A stretch of DNA of 64,000 nt from Arcuatula senhousia (lineage: Eukaryota > Mollusca > Bivalvia > Mytilida > Mytilidae): NCBI GenBank assembly GCA_963971305.1, contig OZ020306.1, positions 70,157,022 to 70,221,021 on the forward strand. Direction: 5' to 3'. The notes below the pieces were generated by a model. The model saw only the letters and a program-made list of their open reading frames with translations. It did no database searches and was not told the origin of the DNA. Made by a program: the position numbers and the translations under genes. This document shows, piece after piece, positions 29,940-41,765 of this stretch (its first letter is position 1; each line of letters starts with the position of its first letter).

Positions 29940-30490
29940 GAATCGCTCACCTGACCTCTTAGGTTTCAAGCCCCTATTAATATCAACAATGACACACATT
30001 CATCTAATGCAACAGACCTAATTAGGTTTCCTTTTCTGCAACCTCTACCAAAATTAATGTCATCCAACAAACTGGACCCAATGAAGTTAGACCTCCAGCG
30101 TAATGAACTGAACATTTAAGCAAGCAAAACCTTTTCTCTTTCTGCAATACTTTTCATTCTATATACATTTGTAACAAAGCATTAAGAAAATGTTTTCTTT
30201 TTTTTACCTCTATGGCTCTAAAGGACCATGACTCATATTAGGGGTCATCTGACAACTACCAACAAATTGACACTTTTGTAGAGCTGAATGGTCTGAACCT
30301 TTATGCAACAAAAGCTTTTCTCTATCTGCATTTTTTTTTCTATATGGCACAAACATTGAAATAAAAAAAAAAACATTTTTGACCTTCAAAGGCCAATAGC
30401 ACAGCTATCTGACAACTACCACACAATGGGGACTTTTGTAGAGCTGAATAAGATGAACATTTAAGCTTTCATTCTATATGACAAAACATG
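29940..30490 (+). repeat. Tandem-core repeat, ~160-185-bp units
   Basis: Three units, marked by TAATGAACTGAACATTTAAG (30.10 kb), GAGCTGAATGGTCTGAACC (30.28 kb) and GAGCTGAATAAGATGAACA (30.44 kb), each followed by TTTCATTCTATAT-like sequence. It directly precedes the element at 30.51 kb; terminal repeats of its own were not found. Confidence 0.55.
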
Positions 30491-30511
30491 AAAAAAAAAC
30501 ACCACCATTTT

Positions 30512-31240
30512 TGTTTCGCCTTTTGCGACGCATAAAAGGCGAGACTTAGGTATGGTGATTCCGGCGACGGCGGCGTCCATAATTGGTTAGAGTTTTTGCT
30601 TAAGTCTGCTTTGTGTGAACTAGTTATGTTACACCATTGATATTGGGTATGCACTTGCATTAGCATTAGTACAGATCAATTTCAAAAGCATTTCATCTGT
30701 ATGCTCCAGCAGTCACGGTCTACTGACTTTGAAATTTTACACTGATTTGGCCAAAGTTAACCTTTTTTCTTACTTCTGTTTTACATGAAGCAGTTATGGT
30801 TCACCATTGATATTGGGTATGCACTTGCATTAGCATTAGTATAGATCAATTTCAAAAGCATGTCATCTGTATGCTCCTGCGGTCACGGTCTACTGAATTT
30901 GAAATTTTACACCAATTAGGCCGAGGTTAACCCTTTTTCTGACCTGTTTAACATGAAGCAGTTATGGTACATCATTGATATTGGGTATGCACTTGCATTA
31001 GCATCAGTACAGATCAATTCAAAAGTATTTTATCTGTATGCTCCTGCAGTCACGGTCTACTGACTTTGAGATTTAACACTTTTTAAGTTTTACTTATGCC
31101 ATGAGTGTTTTAAATAAAGCAGTAATGGTTCACCATTTCTAATTGGTATGCAGTTGCTTAATTAAGCATCAGTTAAGAACAGTTTAAGGAGGATTTTCAC
31201 TTCATTTTATACTGTGTCCAGTTGCGACAGGCGAGACATG
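30512..31240 (+). mobile_element. Tandem-core TIR element, GTCTCGCC family, copy 1
   Basis: The left end is a hairpin (TTTCGCCTTTTGCGACGC ... GGCGAGAC, 30,514-30,545), then GGCGACGGCGGCG. The core is three to four units of about 169 bp marked by CATTGATATTGGGTATGC at 30,635, 30,805 and 30,973. The right end is TTGCGACAGGCGAGACA. Same build as 32.75 and 44.26 kb. No coding. Confidence 0.7.
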
Positions 31241-31635
31241 TCTTTGTGTTAACAGTTTATTGTGTTTTTGCCTTTAAAGTGCTTTAACTCCTATAAATGG
31301 GTCATAAATTCGTACCGCACATGGACTCTCTAACAAAATATTGATAGAGGGGAGCAAGTCCCTGCATGTGGCACATAAAAGGTTGATTCAAATTCCGGAT
31401 GCATATAGTGATGGCATAAGCTCACGTGGCCTTTGGCCAGGTTATGTAGTCTACCTAGTGGTTTCAGAAAATGTGTATGCAAGACATTTACAGATTACCA
31501 TGTCATCTGCACAAGAGACAAACGTCAATCTAATCGATCATGTGGTTTCAGGAAAATGCGTTTACAAGAAAGACACCAAACAGACGGATTGACGCCTTTT
31601 ACCATGCCCGACAGAGGTTTTAGATACCAAAAATA

Positions 31636-32110
31636 AAAATCAAAGCGCTAAAGCGTTAAAAGGCAGAGCAAAATCTAAGCACTAAAAATAAATCAAAGTG
31701 CTAAAGCGTTAAAAGGCAGAGCTAAATATTAGCATTAAAAAAAAGAACGATTTGTGTTTCAGAAACTTGAAACATAGCACATCAGTTTTGTTTGTTTCCT
31801 CCGCACACTTACACATTTGTTAAGAAGTCTGTAATTTAGCTCCGCCCACTTGATCAAAGGTCAAAGTTCAACAATGCTTAAGATATGTAGTGCACATTTA
31901 TATCGCATTTATGTTGGGGTATAAATATGTACCTGTTATTTAAGACAATCCGTATAACATTTAAAATACGATACACGATTAATGTTCTGTAATAAATCCT
32001 CTGGAAGCAATATATATTAACTGACCGATTTACGCTGTCTAGACGGAAAAAAAAACACGCAAAAATCAGACAGCTATATGACTCTATAAGGCTCTGCCTA
32101 ACTAGATTTG
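31636..32110 (+). mobile_element. Short element sharing end motifs with the DIRS-like element
   Basis: The left end has two tandem copies of AATCAAAGC/TGCTAAAGCG plus TTAAAAGGCAGAGC; the right end has GTCTAGACGG, A-rich sequence, and CTATAAGGCTCTGCCT. AGGCAGAGC (left) and GCTCTGCCT (right) are exact complements. The DIRS-like element has AGGCAAGCG and CGCTTGCCT in the equivalent places. About 475 bp, no coding. Could be a non-autonomous derivative; inference. Confidence 0.35.
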
Positions 32111-32493
32111 ATTCAAATATTCGTTGTCCGACACGTTTTAGCCAAACGCATGAACCAAATTCAATGAAACCTTTTGAAGTACATTTCTTAGATCTTAGAA
32201 ACGGCTTAATCGAATTTAATGAAAATTGGTACACTGATACAGTAGGCTATCATGACAATTTTGACGAAAAATAAATTTGACGCGACTACGGCCAAATTTA
32301 AAATGGCGGACGTTTTACCAATCCCCCCAACCCCCACCCCACCCACTTACTACCAAACCCGGTCCCCCGGAAAACGTAGACTTTGCCCGATTTCAATGAA
32401 AAATGATTTCTAGGTATATTTTGATGTACTGAATTGAATGAATACTATCCAAGGCGATTTTGGGCGACATCGCTAAAATATACGTATTTTCGG

Positions 32494-32645
32494 ACTATCG
32501 GACCTTCGGACTAACGGACCTTCGGACTAACGGACCTTCGGACTAACGAACCTTCGGAATATCGGACCTTCGGACTAACGGACCTTCGGACTATCGGACC
32601 TTCGGACTATCGGACCTTCGGACTATCGGACCTTCGGAATATCGG
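32494..32645 (-). repeat. 16-bp minisatellite, inverted copy
   Basis: About nine units of CGGACCTTCGGACTA(A/T), the complement of the 28.97 kb array. The two arrays could pair as a stem with a 3.4 kb loop. Confidence 0.85.
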
Positions 32646-32747
32646 GTGGATACCGTGTTGGATTACATTTTTCATCAGTCGATAGATGTTTCTTACTACC
32701 CGACGGTGACTGTGGGTGTTCACAAGAGAGTTCCTCTAAGTCTCGTT

Positions 32748-33636
32748 TTTTGTCTCACTTGCGAAGCAGAGCGGGACATAAGTGTTACTTTACCGGCGGT
32801 GGCTGTGGCGGCGTTAATTTTTTGTGTAAGGTTTTATGAGCACATCTATATCACAAGAACTACAGGTCCTAGGTTGATGAATCGTGGTATGCATATCCCA
32901 GAGCTAGCCTAGTACAGTTGCATCTCCATCTTTTGGCCTTGATTTTTTGGTTGAGTGACAATTTTCAATACATATGATAGCAATGTTAAGGTTTTGCGAG
33001 CACCTCCATATCTCAAGAACTATAAGTCCTAGGTTTATGAAACTTGTTATGCATATGGCCCAGTAGTATAGCTTAGCCCAGTTGCATCTCCATCTTTTGA
33101 CCTTGACTTGATTTTCTGAGTGACTGTTACAATTTTCAATACATGTAATTGCAGTTTTAGGTTATATGAGCACCTCCATATCTCAAGTACTATTGGCCTA
33201 GGTCAGCATATGACCTTGTAATTTTTTATAGCGGGTAATTTTCGCGGCGTGCAAATTTCGCGATTTCATACAAAATGACAAAGTTGTTACATTCGCGGAC
33301 ATTTATTTTAGCGATTTAATAATATTACAAATACAAATTTATGCTGATTCTATTTTATGCGGGTTCTAAATTTTGCGATTGAATAATGGTCGCGAATATA
33401 GCGAAAATTTGAAAATTTCCCGCTATACGGTAGCTTAGCACAGTTGCATCCCCATCTTTGACCTTGACCTTGATTTTCTTGTCGGGTGACTTTGATTTTT
33501 ATTGCACATATTAGCAATGTTTTTAAAAAGTTCTATAAACACCTTTTCATCTCAGAAACTGAAAATCCTTATAAATAAAAAAATGTAAGTAAGAAAGATT
33601 AATTGTTTCTGATGGTGCCAGCAGGCGAGACATACT
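32748..33636 (+). mobile_element. Tandem-core TIR element, GTCTCGCC family, copy 2
   Basis: Left: TTGTCTCACTTGCGAAGC ... GCGGGACATAAG, then GGCGGTGGCTGTGGCGGCG. Core units of about 165-170 bp marked by GAGCACCTCCATATCTCAAG near 32.84, 33.00 and 33.17 kb. Right end GGTGCCAGCAGGCGAGACAT. A MITE interrupts the third unit at 33.24-33.43 kb. Confidence 0.65.
33237..33427. mobile_element. 191-bp MITE nested in the tandem-core element
   Basis: TATAGCGGGTAATTTTC at the left and GAAAATTTCCCGCTATA at the right are inverted repeats. Interior holds more CGCGA / TCGCG blocks, like the MITE at 9.3 kb but with different tips. It splits the unit between GACCTTGTAATTTT and CGGTAGCTTAGCACAG. Confidence 0.75.
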
Positions 33637-33639
33637 TTA

Positions 33640-34680
33640 GTGATACTCTTGTTTTTTTCTTGTAGTCTTTGTCTTAGGTTCCCTCTTCATAACTTGAACT
33701 TTTATCGAATTGAGGATACCAGAGAAACTGAAGATCGCAATGTTCCTGACTTGGTACATGCATTTCAAAAGAAATGGTTGGTCAAACAAGGTTTTATGGG
33801 GCATAATCTGCCTCTTTTATAATGATCTTTGGATCTCAGTAACTTCTGTCCTTTGTTATTAGGGAAAAACCTCTTATTTTACGATAAACAAAGTTTGAAC
33901 GCATTTAGAGATAAATCCCTGAAGTGTGGCTATGAAGTACACGAACTGTACTTATTCTATCTTTTGCTTAACTAGAAGGAAGCAGAAAACAGAACGAAAG
34001 AAGACTGTCAAATATAATATCGGGAAGTGAAGAAATCCTGGTTTATAAAAGATTCAAGAAAATATCATGTAAATCTTGACAACTTCTCTATTATCCAAAT
34101 TCATTACTTTTCTTTGATTGAGGATCATTGTGTTTTGTTTTATGTGACCACCGGACCCTAAGATCGCCATTAAAGAGGAGGGCTGGTTTGGTGCCACAAA
34201 ACTATGTTGCCTGTATGACATCGGGGCCATTGGTGATCTTTTATTTCTCCACTTTCTCTGTCTTGTTTTGTCTTTTGAAACTGGTCATCTAAGTTCGATA
34301 ATCTTGTTGTTTAATTAGTAACTTTTATTCCGTATTTTCCAGCATTTCTCTCAGACTGTTATATAACAATTTTAACTCTTGTAAAAAAAATCTGTCATAC
34401 AAATGTACTTTGTTATGACATAACTTAATAGTTCCATGGCAGATCGAATGTGTTTTGAAAGACGCAGAATGTAACCAAATCTCGTTCATGTCTAGACTCA
34501 ATGGCTTTGGCGTTTTACTTTGAAAGTGATTTCGGGATTTTGCAACTTATCATTACCTAAACAAAATTGATGTTTACAATTTAACACTATATGCTACCAT
34601 TACCTAGCCCTTAAAGTGACAATCTAAAGCGCAATTTCATTTCTTGTTTAGACGTCTATATTCCTCGTGTTGGCCGATTT
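33640..34680. other. Non-coding stretch
   Basis: No supported gene. TTGTCTTAGGTTCCCTCT at 33.67 kb resembles TTGTCTTAGGTTCTCTCT at 51.17 kb, a further dispersed repeat. Confidence 0.3.
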
Positions 34681-36817
34681 AGCACCATTAAATAGATCAG
34701 AAAGTACAATTTTAACCGCCATTTTGTTTCTTCTTTAACCACTTATTTCTTCCTTATCTATGCTTTAATTACGAGTTGCAATTTGATGGAAATATGCATT
34801 TCCAAATGTATTGCCTTTCGGGTGTTTTATTGGTCATACAATAAATGTTAAATTTCCTAAGCTCTTAATTGTAACTGTACAGGAAGGAGGATCCGAGAAG
34901 AACTAGAAGATTTGCCTAATCGCTTCATGAAATATTTTGGTAGAATATATATTAGAAACTTATTGAAGCATAAGGGATTATTAAGTCAGTCAAAATGACA
35001 ATAACTGGACCCAACACTGGCTTTCAAAAATGTAGCAAAGTACCAATGGGACATGCAGAGACCGGAAGTTCGAAAAGGCAATGACAAAATATTGCAGCTG
35101 ACAAAAAAAAAACAAATCACGAAAAAAAATAATGAACATATAAAATTGAATATGAAAAATAACCACATAACCACCGAACTTCAACTACAAATTAATTGGT
35201 TAAAGATTTTAAAAGGTTGTCAGAAAGTACAGGAATTTTTATACAAAGCTGTTGAGCGTACTGAAGAAGCCAAAGTGAAAACGGAAGATCGTTAACAAGG
35301 ACAGAATTAGGAAGGAAATGATTAAGGTTTTTCAAACACATTTATAGGCCTGGTTTTTATTTGTTGATACAAGATCCAAAATTATCTTAAGCTTTTTTAT
35401 CAGATGCGGATCCAGAAGGGTGATTACAGGATTTAGATCCCCTTTTTCTCTGTAAAATATTGTAATTTTCAGGCAAGGTTTCGATCAACTAGACTTTTGT
35501 CCTTGGTACACTATTTTACATGTCAGACACACAACATCGATAATATATAAGTTGTCAACGAAGTGACAAAAAAGCCTCATTAAAAAATATAAGTGTTCAG
35601 CTATTTAATGATCCAGATCTTGCTGTATTAACTGACAACAATCGCATAAAGCGTATACCATTCTATTTCATCGCATAAAGCGTTTACCATTCTATTTCAA
35701 GATTCCGAGTCCTTGAAAAACAAATTGACAAAGAAGGAAACAATTTTAGCACCATTAAATAGATCAGAAAGTACAATTTTAACCGGCAGTTTGTTTCTTC
35801 TTTAACCACTTATTTCTTCCTTATCTTTGCCTTAATTAAGAGTTGCAATTTGATGGACATATGCATTTCCAAATGTATTGCCTTTCGGTTGTTTTATTGG
35901 TCATACAATAAATGTTATTTTCAAGTTTAAATTTCCTAAGCTCTTAATTGCAACTGTACTGGAACTAGAAGATTCGCCTTCCCGCTTCATGAAAAATATT
36001 GTTAGAACATATATTATATTAGAAACTCGTTGAAGCATAATGGATTTTAAGTGTAGGCCAGTCAAAATGAAAATAACTGGATCCAACACTGGCTTTCAAA
36101 AATGTAGCAAAGTACCAATGGGACATGCAGAGACCGGAAGTTTGAAAAGGCAATGACAAAATATTGCAGTTGACAAAAAAAATAAATCACGAAAAAAAAA
36201 TGAACATATAAAATTGAATATGAAAAATAACCACATAACCACCGAACTTCAACTACAAATTAATTGGTTAAAGATTTTAAAAGGTTGTCAGAAAGTACAG
36301 GAATATTTATACAAAGCTGTTGAGCGTACTGAAGAAGCCAAAGTGAAAACGGAAGATCGTTAACAAGGACAGAATTAGGAAGGAAATGATTAAGGTTTTT
36401 CAAACACATTTATAGGCCTGGTTTTTATTTGTTGATACAAGATCCAAAATTATCTTAAGCTTTTTTATCAGATGCGGATCCAGAAGGGTGATTACAGAAT
36501 TTAGATCCCCTTTTTCTCTGTAAAATATTGTAATTTTCAGGCAAGGTTTCGTTCAACTGGACTTTTGCCCTTAGTACACTATTTTACATGTCAGACACAC
36601 AACATCGATAATATATAAGTTGTCAACGAAGTGACAAAAAAAGCCTCATTAAAAAATATAAGTGTTCAGCTATTTAATGATCCAGATCTTGCTGTATTAA
36701 CTGACAACAATCGCATAAAGCGTATACCATTCTATTTCATCGCATAAAGCGTTTACCATTCTATTTCAAGATTCCGAGTCCTTGAAAAACAAATTGACAA
36801 AGAAGGAAACAATTTTA
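34681..36817 (+). repeat. Head-to-tail duplication of a ~1,067-bp segment
   Basis: Unit 1 is 34,681-35,747, unit 2 is 35,748-36,817; both start AGCACCATTAAATAGATCAG and end GAAGGAAACAATTTTA. By eye they differ by scattered substitutions and small indels only, so the duplication is recent. The 80-codon frame at 35,053-35,295 of unit 1 (Lys-rich) is broken in unit 2 by shorter A-runs and is not considered a gene. Each unit also holds two small direct repeats of CGCATAAAGCGT and ACCATTCTATTTCA. Confidence 0.9.
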
Positions 36818-37057
36818 CTGTCTGATAATCAAATGCCTTCGGTCATTGTCTTCTCAATATGAATCTCTCTAAAATTAAAAGTACATTGCGAATACTTTTG
36901 AATGTGATGGCGGTGTCCCACATATTTGGATTTGGGGAACGACCATTTGAATTTAAAGATTTGAAATAAAAAGGCAGGACGGTGCTTTGAATGAATAGAG
37001 GCAGGGTGGTATCTTTGTTTGAAAAAAAAATAGTAGCTTTAAAAATAAAAAAATAAA

Positions 37058-37834
37058 GAAAGAATGTGTCCATGGGACATGGATGCCCCCGCTGGCCTCA
37101 AATAAAAAGTTGAAGTCTGACAGGTCTGAAAGTCGCTGATGACGCATAGTTTATCATACTTAAACATCCTATTAAGTTTCAAATCATTCCCATGTACAAT
37201 TTCTGAGAAAAGCTTGACGGAAATTTTCATGTCGATTTTTGGTATCGATTCAGCCCCAAACAGAAAGTAGATATCCGACAGGTCTAAAATTCACTTAGGA
37301 CGTATAGGTTTCCTACCAAGTTTCAAGTCATTATCATGTACGGTTTCTGAGAAAGGCTTGACGGAAATTTTCATGTCGATTTTGGTATCGATCCAGCCCC
37401 AAACAGGAAGTAGATTTCTGAAAGGTCTAAACTTCGCTTAGGACGTATAGGTTGTCATACTGAACCATCCTACCAAGTTTCAAGTCATTGAGGCTTGTTT
37501 AGGGTATATTGGGATATGGGATATCCACACATTTTCATAGTGGGATACGGGATATTTGAGGCAAAACTTATTGGGATATGGGATATTTTTGTCAATTTTA
37601 TTAACAGGGCTATGGGATACTGGAAAAACATTTTTTGGGATACAGGATATTTGATGAAAAATTTATGGGGATATGGGATATTGGTACCCCCCCCTAAACA
37701 AGCCCCGTCATTCCCATTTACGGTTTCTGAGAAAAGCTTGACGGAAATTTGTACGGACGTAGGTACGTACGGACGTACGTACGGACGGTCATGAGTAAAA
37801 CTTAATGCCCCCCGACTTGTCGTCGCAGGGGCAT
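37058..37834 (-). mobile_element. Tandem-core TIR element, ATGCCCC family, copy at 37 kb
   Basis: The right end is a hairpin (ATGCCCCCCGACTTGTCG ... CGCAGGGGCATA, 37,804-37,834) preceded by a GTACGGACGTACG tract. The left end is near TGTCCATGGGACATGGATGC. Core units of about 135 bp include CTGAGAAAAGCTTGACGG and ACGTATAGGTT. The inverted relative at 53.38-54.08 kb shares all parts. A MITE splits the last unit (37,490-37,706). Confidence 0.7.
37490..37706. mobile_element. 217-bp MITE with 6-bp target duplication
   Basis: GAGGCTTGTTTAGGG at the left and CCCTAAACAAGCCCC at the right form 15-bp inverted repeats with one mismatch. GTCATT flanks it on both sides (37,484-37,489 and 37,707-37,712), and the undisturbed units of the host element read CAAGTCATT-(A/C)... 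without the insert. The interior repeats GGGATATGGGATATT. The open frame across it is incidental. Confidence 0.9.
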
Positions 37835-37899
37835 AAAAATGTGCTAGCGCAAAAATATAATCCAGGCTCTCTGCTTTTTCCGAAAATAAAAAGGCAGGA

Positions 37900-38980
37900 C
37901 GAATAAAATCTCCATAACCCTCCCCCCCCTAAACAATCAAGTGGTTGCTCCCTTACATGAAAATTTGATTATTGAACACAGAGAGCATGTTGTACGTCTG
38001 ACTTTTTAATTGTAGATTGTCCTGCAGCAAGCTGAGTCTTCTTTATATGATACATGTTTGTTTTTGAAACACTTTTGTATAAAAACTCAACTACGTGTCT
38101 CTAGAAAGTCTCCATTGTAAAACTGGAAACCGGGTGCCAGTCAGGAAATGTCTTCTTGCTAAATTTCATGCAACATATAATTTGTAATGATATAAACATT
38201 CCCATGGAAAGAGAGCTTTTAAAACATGTATCAAATGAGAGAATTTAAAATTTTAATTGGTTAAAAAGATGAATGAGACATGCAATATAAAATTTTATGG
38301 AACCAAACATCACTCTATGGGATTTGCTATACCCATGAATAAAACCATTAATTTAGATTTAACAAATTGTGTATGAATATATCTTACCAATAAAAGAATG
38401 AAGAACTTATTTTGCTTAGGGTATAGGGCATCTAATTTAAGGACAAACCCGTTGGTTTACTCATGCGACCAAGTATAGCGAGCTAAAAGCGATGCCAGAT
38501 TTGCAAATAAGTTTTAAGAAAATTAAACGATTGTAGTGTTGTAATTTAACACCCGCACAGACAATGATAGCAGCGTTTATCTGTATGTCTCGCGGACATA
38601 TATTTTAAAAGGACAATTTTATTATAATTATTTGCCTTTTTTGCTGGTTTTAAGTTTTTATTAACAATATGATTCAACTGCTTCATGTATTGATTTTCAT
38701 TTCTAAATTGCCGCTAAATGCGGATATTTTACAAAGCTATGACTGACTTGCATCATTTATTGTAGGTATAGCAACGTCTCATCCGTTCTTTTATTCCAGA
38801 ACATGACTTTCTTCATATTTAGTCACGTCTGAAACAACAACTTTGTTGTATTCGCTCAAATACCATCGGCCGGGTTTAGCTCACAAATATTTTTTTATTG
38901 GCGACTCGATGGCAGCAAGGAGCAGCCACACTTTTGAAGGGTACTAAGTTCACTTTAGATTATAAAAAAATTGCCATCTT
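37900..38980. other. Non-coding stretch
   Basis: No supported gene or clear repeat. Confidence 0.3.
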
Positions 38981-38989
38981 ACGGATTTC

Positions 38990-39296
38990 TTGTCGTTTTT
39001 GTCTGTATCTCTAATACCTTTCGATTTTCCTTCTTTCTTATTCTTAAATTATCCTCATTTATTCATAATAGCTTTAATATGAGAAAAACTAAATTCGATA
39101 ATAATTAATGTGTTTATTTTCATTGATCACTTTTTGTTTTGTTTTTTGTTAAATATGTCTATATCTTGCGTTTAAGCTATAGCTATGTATGATGTTTTCA
39201 ATTGTATTCATGTATGTGTATATATATATGGCCAGTGATGGGCCCATAATTGGTTTTATAAACTATTCTATTCTATATTCTATTCTATTCTATTAA
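38990..39296 (+). mobile_element. Probable LINE 3' end with (ATTCT)n tail
   Basis: GGCCAGTGATGGGCCC followed by an (ATTCT)n run ends like the clearer LINE end at 60.5-60.9 kb (AGAAATGGGCCCAGTC, then ATTCTT repeats). No coding left. The left limit is a guess. Confidence 0.4.
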
Positions 39297-40069
39297 TCAT
39301 TGCTTTAACAAAAAATCTAAAAGCTAGCGTAGATATAATAATTTTCCACCATTTCTAATAAGAAAATCATTTCTATCCCACCTAAAACACATACAAGATA
39401 AAAAAAAAAACACTGCGATGTTTATATTCTACATTAGAGCCGCATCAGGAAATATATTTATTGATCTATGAGGCTATTAGTATTACTTAATTGTGATCGA
39501 CACACCCCTCAAATGCTAGCAAAATATAAGGAAATATAACAAATTTAAGTTATTTATTATGCATCGCGAGAGTACAAAAAATGAAATAAATAAAAAAATA
39601 AATAAACTATACAGACTGTATAGAGACAAGCAATACTCGTTTGCCGATGTGAGGTACTTTAAATCCTTGAAGACTAAGAACAATCAATTCCTCAATTTTA
39701 GAAATAATTGTTATCCTTTTAGTACAAATAAACATGTTTGAAATTTTGTACTTTTAACAGGTTTGAATAATTAAAGTCAAACAGACTACTTGTGTTTGAC
39801 AAAGCATGAACCTAGTATGAATGCTTTGTAAAGTAATACAGTAAATGGTGTGTGTGGTATAGATTGATAAAGTCAGAGTACAAACCAAAACGCCATGAGG
39901 CAATCTTGAAACGCTTTGTAGCCAGTGATAGAAGCAAAAATGTACAGAACAGAATTTAAATATATTGTAAGTCCGAAAAACATCACAAAATCAGAAGACA
40001 TTAAAACAAAGATGGATAAAATCGGGGACAAACATCATTAAAAATAATACACACAATACAACTAAGCTG

Positions 40070-40265
40070 CTTACTCTTCCGGTGCACCTGAGTTCGCTCT
40101 TGTTACGACTTGAGTTCGCGTTGTTGATTGCTTTTCAGTTGTTTTTGTATTTCTGTGATTTATGTTATTGGGTTTTCCGTTCTGTTTTCGTTGGTGTTGA
40201 CTGGTTTTGTCTCTGCCCTTTCGGACTTTGACATTCGGATGCCCCATTGGTACCTCTGCTTTTTC
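40070..40265 (+). mobile_element. PLE 3'-tail fragment
   Basis: TGCTTACTCTTCCGGTGCAC, GACTTGAGTTCGCGTTGTTG, then a T/G-rich run and CATTGGTACCTCTGCTTTT align with the tails at 0.66-0.70/2.17-2.33 and 15.53-15.72 kb. No RT upstream. Confidence 0.65.
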
Positions 40266-40625
40266 CTGTAATCCGTGCAATCAGTATCCTGCTCGTTGTA
40301 ACACGTTCGTCACGTCATGCACGCTGCCAACAAGCAACGAAAAAGGCCAGTTTAGCGGAGGGGGTATTTTTCTGTCCAGGACTTCCTTTCACTTTCTATC
40401 AAACATATTAACCAATCGACTTGTTGTTCGCCTTGTTATTAAAATAAGCCAAATCCTGTTTGTATTTCTTATCTTTATTGGAAAATGTATTCAGTGTCTC
40501 TTACAATGTAATAAGAAAGCTATTAGTTTCAATAAGAAAATGTTGTCGATTACTGGAAATATCAAAATTATATAAAACAGAAGGACAAAGCAAAGAAACA
40601 AATATAGTTTTTGTTTTGTTTGACT

Positions 40626-40663
40626 CCGATGAGTCCTGTATAGACGAAACGCGCGTCAGGCGT
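40626..40663 (+). ncRNA. Hammerhead motif 1 of the array (defective)
   Basis: The core box reads CCGATGA instead of CTGATGA, one stem II base is changed (GTCC), and the 5' strand of stem I is missing because the array starts here. GAAA, stem III and GTC remain. Expected inactive for cleavage. Confidence 0.6.
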
Positions 40664-40983
40664 AGCAAAATTTATTGTCTGGAACTTTGTTGTCATTTTA
40701 ATTTTGAACACCCGTGAAGGTTAGCTCTGCTGGTGGAGTTTTAATTCCCCGAGGTAAGCCCGCTCCGGCACCAACACTTTTGTGTTGGAGAACACATCAA
40801 AGCTTTAAATTATCCGTTTTAAATTTCAAAATTGACTAAACCCTAAGGTTCTTCCTAACCCAGACATAGGTTGATCATCTTAGTTATAATTTGAGTGCCC
40901 ATTTTTGTATATTTTGTTTTATTGTTCTATGCTCTTCATAATCATATTTATTTTGGCTTTTACAGAATCTTTGGCAGAGCAGA

Positions 40984-41027
40984 GCGCCTCTGATGAGTCT
41001 TGTATAGACGAAACGCGCGTCAGGCGT
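40984..41027 (+). ncRNA. Hammerhead motif 2 of the array
   Basis: Stem I GCGCCT / AGGCGT (5 Watson-Crick pairs and one G-U), CTGATGA at 40,990-40,996, stem II GTCT/AGAC with loop TGTAT, GAAA at 41,010-41,013, stem III CG-CG-CG, GTC ending at 41,021. Beyond stem I an internal loop (AGA against A) and a further GC/GC pairing give the type I shape with room for a loop-loop contact. Confidence 0.85.
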
Positions 41028-41358
41028 AGCAAAATTTATTGTCTGGAACTTTGTTGTCATTTTAATTTTGAACACCCGTGAAGGTAAGCTCTGCTGGTGG
41101 ATCTGCTGGTGGAGTTTTAATTCCCCGAGGTTAGCCCGCTCCGGTACCAACACTTTTGTGTTGGAGAACACATCAAAGCTTTAGATTATCCGTTTTAAAT
41201 TTCAAAATTGACTAAACCCTAAGGTTCTTCCTACCCCAGACATAGGTTGATCATCTTAGTTATAATTTGAGTGCCCATTTTTGTATATTTTGTTTTATTG
41301 TTCTATGCTCTCCATAATCATATTTTTTTGGCTTTTACAGAATCTTTGGCAGAGCAGA

Positions 41359-41402
41359 GCGCCTCTGATGAGTCTTGTATAGACGAAACGCGCGTCAGGC
41401 GT
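41359..41402 (+). ncRNA. Hammerhead motif 3 of the array
   Basis: Identical to motif 2 across all 44 bases; cleavage expected after 41,396. Confidence 0.85.
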
Positions 41403-41721
41403 AGCAAAATTTATTGTCTGGAACTTTGTTGTCATTTTAATTTTGAACACCCGTGAAGGTTAGCTCTGCTGGTGGAGTTTTAATTCCCCGAGGTTAGCCC
41501 GCTCCGGCACCAACACTTTTGTGTTGGAGAACACATCAAAGATTTAAATTATCCGTTTTAAATTTCAAAATTGACTAAACCCTAAGGTTCTTCCTACCCA
41601 AACATAGGTTGATCATCTAAGTTATAATTTGAGTGCCCATTTTTGTATATTTTGTTTTATTGTTCTATGCTCTTCATAATCATATATTTTTTTGCTTTTA
41701 CAGAATCTTTGGCAGAGCAGA

Positions 41722-41765
41722 GCGCCTCTGATGAGTCTTGTATAGACGAAACGCGCGTCAGGCGT
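41722..41765 (+). ncRNA. Hammerhead motif 4 of the array
   Basis: Identical to motif 2 across all 44 bases; cleavage expected after 41,759. Homology to the unit ends about 45 bp later, at 41.81 kb. Confidence 0.85.

Noticed and set aside
35053..35295. Lys-rich 80-codon gene in the duplicated segment
   Set aside because: The frame is broken in the almost identical second unit and lacks splice or domain support.
37495..37794. 99-codon plus-strand frame
   Set aside because: Runs through the MITE with its GGGATAT repeats and into the host element.
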